The notes under the pieces are model-generated. The model saw nothing but the letters and a program-made list of their open reading frames with translations, was not told the origin of the DNA and made no database searches. Of a stretch of DNA of 64,000 nt, positions 44,521-54,022 are shown in pieces. This stretch comes from Bactrocera neohumeralis (taxonomy: Eukaryota > Arthropoda > Insecta > Diptera > Tephritidae), in the NCBI RefSeq assembly GCF_024586455.1, contig NC_065919.1, forward strand, positions 34,262,839 through 34,326,838. Reading direction: 5' to 3'. Each line of letters begins with the position of its first letter. Position 1 is the first letter of the stretch. The translations under genes and the position numbers were made by a program.

Positions 44521-46940
44521 TTTTATGCCCATTGAAATTGTTGATTTTTACGCAGCAATAAACGTAACGGCTCACTTATAATCGAGTAACCTGGTACAAA
44601 GCGTCGAAAATACCCGCTAAGACCAAGAAAACGTCTTACATCTGTTATAGATTTTGGAGTAGTAAAACAATTTACGGCAATTGTCTTCACAGTACCTGTG
44701 CTTATGCCACCTGAATGAAGTTTGTGCCCTAAAAACTCGATCGTCTGCTTCATAAACTCGCATTTTTTAATATTTAATTTTAAATTGAGTTCGCGCAATG
44801 CCTTAAAAACACGTTTAAGTTTTTCATACATCTCGGTGACGTTACTGCTACCTACTAATATGTCGTCCATATAGTGGATCATGTCACCAGGTTGAGTTCT
44901 ATCTTTGATATTTTGCATTAGCCGCTGGAATACCGCAGGCGCGTTTCTGAGGCCAAACGGCATTCTCTTAAACTCAAACAAACCTTCAGTTGTTATAAAC
45001 GCTGTATACTTGCGACACCCTTCTTCTATTGGTACCTGATAGTACCCGCTGTTTAAATCTAGTACTGAAAAATATTTGTATCGCATGGCTTCGCTAAGCC
45101 TTTCTTCAATATTTGGTGTTGGATAAACCTCTTTTATCGTATGCTGATTAAGTCGCCTATAGTCGACGCAAAGGCGTTCACCGCCAGTTTTTTTTTTTTT
45201 TACTAAAATAATTGGACTTGCGTATTCGGATTTAGATGTGGTAATTATATCGCATGCCAAAAGTTCTCTAATCATTTCGGTAACTAAATGCTTCTTCGGC
45301 TCCGGCACCCTGTACGGTTTTTGAGCTATTGGTACATTCGTTGTCAATTCGATTTTCATTTCCGTCGCGTTAGTCAAGCCAATATCAGTAAGATTTTCCG
45401 CAAAAACGTCTGTGTTATCAGCTAACAATACTTGCAAGTCAGCTTTTACATTTATGTCTTCAATACTGTTAATAATTTCGCTGAAATCAGTTTCTCGATG
45501 CTTAAGTTCTACCTTTCTAACCTGCGTAGAAAATACGAAGCTGTCGTTCTTTATTTCTGCAACAACGTCTGCGTTTTTAAAAATATCTTGCCCCAAAAGC
45601 ACGTCCATTGTTAATATATCATCATCAACAATAAACAAATTGACGATTAAAACTACATCATCAACAGCCATGTTCACGTTGATACTCTCAGTTGAAGTAC
45701 GTTTTCCACCGCAAATGCCTATTATTTCTACAGCGCATGGATACTTCTTGGTATTTAAATTTGTTACAGCTGATCGTCGTATCATACTGCATTCACTACC
45801 AGTGTCTACGAAAGCTACTAATGCCTTACCGTTTACGCTGATTGGTTTTTCGAAAAACTTAGATGGTTGATGTATGTTTGTTTGCTTCGCAGCTACTGTT
45901 TTTCTACCACAATTTTCTGGTTCGTTACTTCCGTGGAATTTGTTACAATCTTTACATTTACGCGGTTGCCTCGGTTTAGGACAATTCCGCGCGATATGTC
46001 CACATTCTTTACAATTATAACACGTAATGCCTTTTGTTTCGATTGTATTAAAACGCATGTCTTTTGCACTGTCTTTATTTCGACCACTCGTATATTCATT
46101 TTTAAATTGCTTTGTTACAGTTAAGTTTTGAAGGTAACTTTCAATTGTTTCGCGCATATCTTTTAACGAGTTAAACTTCAATGCAGCTATTGCAGTCTGC
46201 AATTCACGGTGTTTCAATCCGTCGCGAATGTATTTTATAATTGAACTTTCACTCAGGCCATACCGTCGGCCTAGTCCGCTCATTCTAAAACAATACTCTA
46301 AAATCTTTTCATTTTGCATACGCGTCGTACTTGCCATTTTATAATGTACTTGTGCTTCATTCAATTCACAACCGAATTCGCTTTTTAACGCTTTCGCCAA
46401 ATCAGGCCAATTGGAATAAAATGCTGGTGCTGCGTCTAACCACATACGCGCAACACCTTTTAATTTTCCATACACGGCTAAGAGTAAACACTTTTCGTCC
46501 CAGTCGTAAGCACTTATGGAACTGTCCACTCTATTTACAAATTGTGTCACTGTTAGTGAGTTATCATTAGTTGGGTCAAACTCAGGAATTGTCTCTGGAA
46601 TTTCCTTTACACTGGCACTTCGGCCCACTGTTCGTATTGAATTCTGTGGTGTAGTAACTAAACGTTCTTCATTTACATTTTCTGGCACTGTATCATTATT
46701 TCTTTGCTGCATTTGACCAGCAAAACTTTGCATGGTCGTCATCATATTCTGCATCATTTCACGCAAATCATTTACCTGACTTTGTAAATTAGATTCTGTT
46801 TCGATTTCGATTTCATCACTACCTAAGAAGTCATTTAATCGCATTATCAATTCGGCTTTTGTACCCGATGTTAGTAAATTATTATTACGTAGTTGCTCCT
46901 TCAGTTCGTCAACTTTCAAACATGCTACTTTTATTTTCAT
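44521..46940 (-). pseudogene. gag-pol: Gypsy Gag, protease and RT; Gag has a SAP-like motif
   Basis: The open frame begins at 47003, but ATG at 46938-46940 (MKIKVACLKVDELKEQLRNN) is the likelier start. Residues about 8-39 from there (LKVDELKEQL ... TSGTKAELIMRLNDFL) fit the SAP DNA-binding motif. Next come a capsid-like part (WPDLAKALKSEFGC, MRETIESYL), a CCHC knuckle (CYNCKECGHIARNC), a second Cys cluster (CKDCNKFHGSNEPENC), protease (VAFVDTGSECSMI), and RT (RLCVDYRRLNQHT, MIHYMDDILVGS with YMDD). TAA at 44521-44523 cuts the frame in the RT connection region (QFQWA then stop); the following codons continue the same frame. Confidence 0.88.
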
Positions 46941-47029
46941 TTTGCGTTTTTTTTTTTTAACAATTATTCTTATTGGATTTAACTTTTCTTTATTTTGCTT
47001 CATTCACAATTGTCACTGTTTCTCTCTCT

Positions 47030-47275
47030 CGTTTCACCGAACGCTTGTCCGTTTGTACATGCGCAAATGCAAACCTTCGCTTTTCTTGTTTTTATGCCTC
47101 GCCAACTGCTCGTCCATTCGTACGCGCAACAGGCAAATTACAACAACAATTATGTCTACGTTTTTAAATGCAAACCGCCGATTTCGTTTCTATGCTTCGC
47201 TAATCGCTCGTCCATTCGTACGCTCGATAGGCTAATCGCAACAACAATTCTGTTTGATTTTCAAACGTAAACCGT
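47030..47275. repeat. Tandem repeats of about 100 bp in the Gypsy leader
   Basis: The phrase GCTCGTCCATTCGTACGC recurs at about 47110 and 47207, with a diverged earlier copy (CTTGTCCGTTTGTACATGCG) near 47043. Each is followed by CAACAACAATT-type and AAATGCAAACC-type blocks. About two and a half units of roughly 100 bp lie in the leader between the primer site and gag; such repeats may be promoter or packaging elements, which is inference. Confidence 0.65.
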
Positions 47276-47410
47276 CACCAATATGATCGTTCTTGCCACA
47301 CTTGGTCTGCTATGTTCAAACGCACGACCACTCGCATGTGCGACTGCTCAAACTGATCACAACAATAACACACACATGTGAGGCTATGAGAAGCATCCCA
47401 CTTCTGAACT

Positions 47411-47671
47411 AAAAGATGCTAGATCCTTTGGGTTCCGTCAGGACTCCGTTTTATTATTTAACAAAAAGATTGTCTATCGTACAATATTATTATATAATTC
47501 AATTATATTAAATTAACAAATTCGTTTTTAAAAGTCAAAATGAAAGAAACTAAATGATCACTCGCAAACGATGTCGACGCGACGACGTATCTACTCTGAC
47601 TACTTTTCTCGGGTTGCTGGTGCGCTCGTTCTTTTGTGTTGCAGGGATGCAATTATGCGGTTGACCTTACA
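47411..47671 (-). repeat. 5' LTR of the nested Gypsy element
   Basis: It is the right copy of the LTR pair. On its inner side the minus strand reads AGTTCAGAAGTGGGATGC, taken as the primer-binding site. Confidence 0.92.
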
Positions 47672-47676
47672 TTTGT

Positions 47677-48100
47677 GTGGCGCATAATTATATCAGCCAT
47701 TTCAACGTTCATGAAACATTTGAATGTTTGCTCTATTGACAACATTTCAGTGCATCTAGCTGGTCCAGAACGTTCTCTTATAATATTTTGTCTGAGTACC
47801 TGACGACTTACATTTGGTTCTTTCATCCACTCAGTACCATCACGTGCAACAAATTTTTCGGCACTAGCGGGTAATTCATTATTTTCTTCTACTTCTTCTT
47901 CTTCATCGTCTTCTTCATCATCCTCATAGTCCGCATAATCAGGTAATACTTCTGCGGCACTTTGCGAAACTTCAGCATCGTCATCAGCAATTTCAATGTC
48001 ATAGATTTGAATTTCTTCTTCATCTTCTGAGTCAAAGTCATAGGGAGCGTCATCGTCACAAATTTCATCAAATAAAAATTGTCGCTGTTCCTCAGTTAGC
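47677..48100 (-). pseudogene. piggyBac-like transposase, acidic N-terminal part
   Basis: An intron-like acceptor (TATTATGCAG) precedes 48100 on the minus strand. The exon encodes an acidic region (many D/E), then WMKEPNVSRQVLRQNI, RERSGPARCTEMLSIEQTF and MADIIMRHT. It ends at the Gypsy insertion point; the same frame resumes at 42470 (KLAKETYNAYNNAHPNT). The N-terminal exon upstream of the Tc1-like element was not identified. Acidic N-termini are typical for piggyBac-type transposases. Confidence 0.85.
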
Positions 48101-48123
48101 CTGCATAATAAGAAAAATAAGTA

Positions 48124-49763
48124 CAGTGAGTCACAGTCAAAAGTATCCATTTGGGTTTTTTATATTGAAAATGCCATTGTTGATAGTTAATTATTAAATT
48201 CAATTTTATTGTTTTTTATATTTGAACATGAACATCTTAACTTAAAATTAATAAAATAAAATTAACGATATTTATGTAAATTCTATATAAAAAAATAATA
48301 ATTGTAAAACAAAATCAATTTCAACCTCACAGTGAAAAGTATCCACTGGCAATACTTATAACTGTATAACCTTTAACAGTTATTTCTCTCATGAAATAAC
48401 AAGCAAAATATTGGATCAGTTATTTTCTTACACTTTACGCATAAGTTTGTCTATTTGGAGTGCACTTTTGAGGAATTAAGACCATGGGACGCCACACAAC
48501 GATTGTCGAAAGAAAATTAGTCATTCATCATGCTGAACTAGGAAAATCGCAACGGAAATTGCAGAAATACTCAATATTACTAGATCCGCTGTCCAAAAAA
48601 TTATATTGAGGCACAAAACGGAGAATCGTATCTGCAACAAGCCGAAAACCAGCGAGAAAAAAATTTTCTCTGAAAGAGACGAAAAGTGGTTGCTTCGACA
48701 GGTGGCCGATAATCCGAAGCTTAGTGCACCTAAACTTGCTGAAATCGCGGAAAAATATCTAAACAAAAAGTGTAACCCAGAAACCATTCGGAGAATCTTG
48801 CGTAAGAATGGTCTTCATGGTAGAGTTGCACTAAAAAAGCCATTCATCAATCCCAAAAACCGCCAAATTCGATTGGAGTTCGTTCAGGAACATGAAAAAA
48901 AGGATTTTGAATTCTGGAAGTCAGTTATTTTTGCCGATGAAAGCAAGTTTAACATGTTTGGGTCGGATGGACAAAGTAAGGCATGGCGTAGGGCGAATAA
49001 GGCCTTGGATCCTAAACACACAATTCCAACCGTAAAACACGGAGGAGGCTCTGTAATGGTATGGGGTTGTATGAGTGCTGCCGGCGTAGGAAATCTAGTT
49101 TTTATCGAAGGAATCATGGATAAGATGTATTATTTAAACATTCTGAAAGATAATTTGCAGAGTAGTGCCGAAAAATTGGGGTTGGGGGGAACATTCCAAT
49201 TTTATCAAGATAATGACCCCAAACACAAATCCCACATTGTTCGAGAATGGATGCTTTATAACTGTCCAAAAGTGATTCAAACACCTCCCCAATCGCCGGA
49301 TTTGAATCCTATTGAAAATTTATGGAGTATTTTGGAGAAAAATATTAGAAATCATAACATCTCAAGCATACTAACTCTGAAAAAAGCTTTGCAAGAAGAA
49401 TGGGAAAAAATTCAACCTTCTTACACTGAAAATTTGGTTAAATCTATTCCAAAAAGGCTCAAAGCAGTAAAGGACAATAAAGGATATCATACCAAGTATT
49501 AACCACCTTCGAAAATCCTATTTTCAATACAACTTTTATCGTGGATACTTTTCACTGTGAGGTAGAAACTGATTTTGTTTTACAATTATTATTTTTTTAT
49601 TTTGAATTTACATAAATATCGTTAATTTTATTTTATTAATTTTAAGTTAAGACGTTAATGTTCAAATATAAAAAACAATAAAATTGAATTTAATAATTAA
49701 CTATCAACAATGGCATTTTCAATATAAAAAACCCAAATGGATACTTTTGACTGTGACTCACTG
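48124..49763 (+). mobile_element. Tc1-like DD34E transposon with IR/DR-type ends, 1640 bp
   Basis: The outer ends CAGTGAGTCACAGTCAAAAG and CTTTTGACTGTGACTCACTG are exact inverted repeats flanked by TA. The inverted homology extends about 220 bp and holds a second, inner copy of the terminal motif (CAGTGAAAAGTATCCA near 48329; its complement near 49540), the IR/DR layout of Sleeping Beauty, Minos and S-type elements (family knowledge). It sits next to, probably in an intron of, the piggyBac-like transposase gene. Confidence 0.93.
48484..49502 (+). pseudogene. Tc1-like DD34E transposase, one N-terminal frameshift
   Basis: ATG at 48484 (MGRHTTIVERKLVIHHAELG) opens the protein. The frame shifts by one base in an A run near 48541-48547, and from there the frame to 49502 is open. 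It has the helix-turn-helix pair (EIAEILNITRSAVQKII; NPETIRRILRKNGLHGR), first aspartate (VIFADESKFNMFGSDG), GGGSVMVWGCMS, second aspartate (FYQDNDPKHKSH) and glutamate (PDLNPIENLWSIL). I count 34 residues between the second aspartate and the glutamate, so DD34E. Length of about 340 residues is complete for a Tc1 protein. Only the one shift prevents a full product. Confidence 0.9.
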
Positions 49764-50422
49764 TATATGTTTACATTGTTGCTTATTTTACATTTTTTAC
49801 CTTTTATGTAAATGCTGCACTTGATAAATATTCGTTTCTTCTTGAAGTCATTTCGTATCCAGTTATTTATAGTTTCAGTTATATTTATTTTCACTTCTTA
49901 CACTTTTGAGCACTATTGTTTTGGTGAAAATATCAACAGGCAGCATTTATAACAACACCTCATGTGAAAACAACCCTTGCAGCTGCATATAAAATACAAA
50001 AACCAGTTATACGAGTGTATTTGCTACCTATGTACCCATACCTTGCGCGACCTTTTTGCACATATCTTTTGAACCAGGTCGAATATTTCAATGAAATAAA
50101 AACCAAAATGTGTATTCGTTGTTACTCTACAAGTATATTATTATAAATTATATTATTTTGTTTTGCATTTATCAGGACAAACACAAAAAAAAAACCACTG
50201 CAGCATGTCCTGACTTTATTTGCCCATATCGCTGGAACCAGTAGGAATATTCGAATGAAACAAAAAACAAAATACTTCTTATATATTAAAATATACATTT
50301 AAAAAAAATCATAGAAATCGGTGGAATAAGCATTAAAAAAACCGCAAAATAACGTCCCGGGTACAAACGTATCCCGGGTGTGTGTTTACGTGGTATTTTC
50401 TGGGTGTGTGTTCTAGGGTTGA

Positions 50423-51450
50423 ATTAATTTTTCATTTGTAATTAATTGCTAATTTTGGAATGTTTACATTGGATCCGATAGATTGCGCTACCACCGCAGT
50501 ATCCAATATTCAAACCTTAAATTGGCGTAAACATGCAATAAACAAAACGATGCAAAAGTAAAAGGCGACATCTGTAAACAAGTTTTCATAATGTGGACAG
50601 AGTTGCTCGTTCTTAAGTAATAAATTGGGTGATTCAATACGTCTATGGGTACCGATATCTATATATAAAAAAGAAAGTTGTGTTACTTGCATAATTTATA
50701 ACTCAAACCGATTTGGCTCAAAATTGGTGGAGAAGTAGCTTAGAACCAGGGTAAGGACATATAATACCTTTTATCTCTTTATGTCAAAATTTAATACAAC
50801 TCATAAATACTAAAATTATATTTCAAGCATTTGTTTAAAATTTATGTTTGTAGGAATCATTTGAATATATGCGTACAATTATAAATAGATTCTTCCTCAA
50901 AAATAATACTATTGCTAAGTATATGGAATAGTAGAAAGGAACTACAACCAAATACGAAGTAAAATAGATTATAACTGGATCAGTAATCAGTCGTTGAGTA
51001 TGTAATATACCACGTGCATCCCAAAAGACTGATATTATAACCTTTTCAGCCGACTTTTTCGTCTTTCCACGCCTGAGAACCGGTTCATCATGTGCAGTCC
51101 ACTAGAATGACAGCCGATTGGACTTCAGTGGGAAATGATGGAGTTATGTGTCTATTGTCACACACCGACGCAAAAATTTGGTTTTATTACGATTAAAGAG
51201 CACTCAAACACTTCTCAGAATCAGGTATTCGATTGTTTTTATAGGATTATGAACTTTCGAGGCACCCACTTTGCACAGAGCTTTCGCCTCTTTAAGCTAT
51301 CTTTTCATCGTTGGATATCCCTGAGCCCAAATTCAACAGTATTTTCCCCCAAAAAGCAATGCTTTATTAACACTCGAAATGCCTTATGATCCATTTTTTC
51401 AAAAACTAACACAAATTGCTTCATAAAAATGCTATATCTTTTAACTAATC
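50423..51450. other. Spacer with possible Helitron-type sequence, no gene
   Basis: 50423-50640 (AATTAATTTTTCATTTG, GGATCCGATAGATTGCGCTA) may continue the Helitron-like sequence left of the piggyBac-like element at 40810. At 50658 a new start TCTATATATAAAAAAG then AAACCGATTTGGCTCAAAAT also has the look of a Helitron 5' end. No coding frame with recognisable motifs lies before the big inverted repeat at 51451. Confidence 0.35.
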
Positions 51451-52052
51451 CCTACAAGAACGATGATAATCAAATGATCAATCATATGACATTCACTAGT
51501 GACACAATTTTCTGTCACTGGCTCAGTGCAAGTTTCTATCACATTTTTAAGGGCAATATGAAAAAGTTGACAAAAACTTTTGTATACATGTGATATTGCA
51601 TTTCTTTCTTACTTACTGGGTTTAACAACCCGAACAACATATAGCTACACTGCTCACTCCAACGGTGTTTAGAATAAAAATTTGTGTCATTAATGATATA
51701 AATCTCTGTCATGAATGCCTGTTATGCTTGATGTCAACATCATGCATGTGTGTCTATCACATATGATGTAAAAATCATGCAGTTGTGACAATCATATGTG
51801 ATGTAAAACTCAGGCATGTGTGACTATCACATATGATGTAAATATCATGCAGTTGTGACAGTCATATATGATGTAAGCACATGTAAAAATTATGTATTTA
51901 TTAATTTATTGTAATTTATTTTATTTAGAAAAAATTAAATTCATTTTAATTCATATAATATTCATTAATTCATGTTATAAAAAAATTGTACAAAAAGTAA
52001 AAACAAATTAATATAAAATTAAAGCTTCATTTTTTGGTTTTAGTTTGTTTAG
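51451..52052. repeat. Left terminal inverted repeat
   Basis: 602 bases, nearly identical in reverse to 63173-63775. It starts CCCTACAAGAACGATGATAA, has GTGACACAATTTTCTGTCAC-type dyads, the 34-36-bp subterminal repeats at 51739-51877, and an AT-rich inner part ending TTTTGGTTTTAGTTTGTTTAG. Confidence 0.92.
51739..51877. repeat. Subterminal tandem repeats, 34-36 bp, four units
   Basis: Units start near 51739, 51774, 51808 and 51844. Each has the form ATCATGCAG/CATGTGTGAC followed by ATCATATGTGATGTAAA. The CACATATGATGTAAA core is itself partly palindromic. They recur inverted at about 63349-63487. Such regularly spaced subterminal repeats are often transposase-binding sites; that role is inference. 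Confidence 0.8.
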
Positions 52053-53180
52053 GTTTTAAATGTAATTATTGTTTCCTTTTTTTTTAAATAACTACGCTGC
52101 TTTAACCTGTGGTGGCTGAGCAGTATTGACCGCTTTATATTTTGCTCGAAACTCCTACATCCTTGTTGTTGAAACACATCTAAATTAAAAGAAAAATATA
52201 TATTAGTAAACATTAAGTTGCAATTATGTATATGTATGTACTTCTTAAAATGGTATCAACCAGCGCCAACTTGCATAGGGATTTCTTGCTCCACCTGCCA
52301 TCCCAATTATAACCTTCCATGAGCTCATCTGAGAAAACCTTAGGTATTACGTCAGCCACATTATCACTGGCGCCTTTAAGTTTGTGGAGGAATGCAGTCT
52401 TAAAAGAAGTAAAAGTATTGTAACTAGTAGTAAACTTATTATATTTTATTTTTTAGGTTACCATTGTTTGGGCATAGTCTTGGCTTTGCAGTCTATCTTC
52501 CACTTCCGCAACTGTTGCTTGCGACTCCATCGGAAAAGTGCTAGCGACGTCGTCCAGCTCTTTGTCAATCACTTCGCCGGTCATGCGGCACACTGACTGC
52601 TCCACTCGTTTTAAGATAACTTTGCATTCTCTGATTGACTTATTTTGCGCCAAAACCTCAGCCTTTTCGACAATCTAAGAAATAAATTTAGACGAAAAGA
52701 TATAAATAAAGTCTTAGATTTACTTTTATTACTGAGTGTACATACAATATTGTAAAACACTTACTTTCGACTCCATCTCATTCAGTTTTTCAAATATTGC
52801 AGTTTGGTTGTGAACCAGTGACGATTGGCCTTCACTAAGCGTTTTTTGGTTCTGCAAAGTTATAAATACATTTTCCTCCAATTTTTCCAGCCTTTCCTGA
52901 ATATTCTTTTGGCCCGCAATGATCGTTTTTAACGCTTCAAGTATATCTTAAATTTAAAAAGTTAATATATAGTATATTTTATTAGAAGCTTTATGTTAAA
53001 AATGACCTGAGTTTTGTTGCGTTCTTGATATTCCCACTGAATATTGGCGCCGCTCAATCCTCTCAACGATTGAAATCTCTACTAAAAAATTAATAATTTT
53101 TAATATATTTATACTTATTTCGGTGAGTATTTTCCTTTTAACTTACCACCTTCATCTTGCGTCTCGAATATGTTACTCAT
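52049..53180 (-). CDS. Coiled-coil plus DUF4806-like protein, 6 exons, 263 residues
   Basis: Exons on the minus strand with GT-AG borders: 53180-53147, 53081-53007, 52946-52765, 52674-52462, 52398-52242 and 52179-52049. They total 792 nt in agreeing phase, without a stop until TAA at 52049-52051. The protein starts MSNIFETQDEG; residues about 37-97 are heptad-like (LEALKTIIAGQKNIQERLEK, LNEMESK), a probable coiled coil. Then come IRECKVILKRVEQSVCRM and, at about 169-221, TAFLHKLKGASDNVADVIPK and YNWDGRWSKKSLCKLALVD, which resemble the DUF4806 domain of insect transposon-associated proteins. It may be a DNA-binding or transposase partner; function unknown. The last codons lie in the terminal repeat. 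Confidence 0.72.
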
Positions 53181-53189
53181 TTGTATATA

Positions 53190-53246
53190 TAATAATTATA
53201 TTATTATTATATTATATTTTATTAATTATATTAGGTTAACATCATA
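53190..53246. repeat. Inverted copy of 62284-62345 upstream of the DUF4806-like gene
   Basis: The minus strand here (ATGATGTTAACCTAATATAA, TTAATAAAATATAATATA) is repeated on the plus strand at 62297-62357, downstream of the truncated transposase. It lies just before the start codon of the DUF4806-like gene. This suggests that the terminal inverted repeats once ran further inwards, through the gene (see findings). Confidence 0.75.
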
Positions 53247-53903
53247 CAAATATACAGTGGCTAAATGAGCACCTCATGTGTGTTGAATTCGTGATGCGTT
53301 GGTGTGTGTGGGATGAAATGATGACGTGTGGAGTTGGTGTGTATGCGATGAGAGGATGATGTGTGGAGTTGGTGTGTGTGCGATAAGAAGATGATGTGTT
53401 GAGTATGCATATGTATGTATGCATGTGCACACAACGGGAAAAAAGAAAAGACCAAAAAGAATTAACCACATTACGTGTGCAAATGAGTGCTGTATAAAGC
53501 TTAAACAAAGTGAGGTGACAAAGTGCATTGTTAAAATTAATATACACATACAATACATATACGAGTATATGTAAGGTGACAGTGAGTTGAAACGGCCCAC
53601 AAGCGAAAAAGAAAAAGTAATAATAACTAAAAAGTGCGGTGAAGTGAGAGAGAGCAAAGTAAACGAAAAAAAATTCACACCTACTATACATACATATATA
53701 CACCCGCGGCCAAGCGTAACTTACCATTAAGAAATTTCTAGCGAAAACGTGTTCTATCACTCATTGTAACGGTACTTGTTGCGGTAATGGAATTTTTCCG
53801 TTAAGTTTTAACGAAGTGATCTCTGACTTACACAAATATAAAATATTAAAAAAAAAAATAAGTTCTGTCAAAAAAGTAAAAGTAAACCAGAACTAAAAAA
53901 AAA
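53247..53903. other. Spacer with a minisatellite of about 35 bp
   Basis: From about 53290 to 53400 a unit like GATGATGTGTGGAGTTGGTG then TGTGTGCGATGAGA is repeated about three times with changes. The rest is AT-rich with CATACATATATAC motifs. Open frames across it are low-complexity artefacts; no gene. Confidence 0.5.
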
Positions 53904-54022
53904 ATGTTAGAAAGTGTTTGGGAGGAGGAAATTGCAAGCAGTGTTTTGGAGAAACTTGTTGGGTCAATGCCTGCTCGTATCGAAGCTGTAATATCCGCTA
54001 GAGGTGGACCGACGTCATATTA
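53904..54022 (+). pseudogene. Tc1-like transposase C-terminus, fragment
   Basis: A short frame encodes MLESVWEEEIASSVLEKLVG and SMPARIEAVISARGGPTSY, the typical end of Tc1-type transposases (SMPRRxxAVIxARGGxTxY in relatives). Nothing of the catalytic part is present upstream, so this is a residual end piece. Confidence 0.6.

Larger units (their letters stand above)
42476..47671 (-). mobile_element. Ty3/Gypsy retrotransposon inserted in the piggyBac-like gene
   Basis: Two 261-bp LTRs (42476-42736 and 47411-47671) bound it, with TTTGT on both sides (42471-42475, 47672-47676). On the minus strand the LTR starts TGTAAGGTCAACC. By eye about five substitutions separate the LTRs. The primer site TTCAGAAGTGGGAT next to the 5' LTR resembles a tRNA-Leu-type site. 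A single gag-pol frame with one stop and one frameshift fills the interior; no env is seen. It is the same general type as the relic at 3330-6920. Confidence 0.93.
40815..50418 (-). mobile_element. piggyBac-like transposon, 9.6 kb with nested insertions
   Basis: The ends CCCTAGAACACACACCC and GGGTGTGTGTTCTAGGG are exact inverted repeats. TTAA precedes the left end (40811-40814); the right flank reads TTGA (50419-50422), a TTAA duplication with one change. A subterminal motif ACGTAAACACACAC then GGGATACGTTTGTACCC occurs near 40975 and inverted near 50350-50390. The element holds a minus-strand transposase gene interrupted by a Gypsy element (42476-47671), and a Tc1-like element (48124-49763) lies next to its first coding exon. 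Confidence 0.92.

Noticed and set aside
43283..45870. Plus-strand frames of 60-150 codons opposite the nested Gypsy element
   Set aside because: All are shadows of the minus-strand pol frame.
51739..51877. Regular direct repeats resembling a CRISPR array
   Set aside because: Units are 34-36 bp, contiguous without unique spacers, and duplicated in inverse at the other end of a transposon in an insect-like sequence; they are subterminal repeats.
53242..53760. Minus-strand open frame of 172 codons with many hydrophobic residues
   Set aside because: It is generated by a minisatellite and TATACATA-type simple sequence; no family motif and no conservation evidence.
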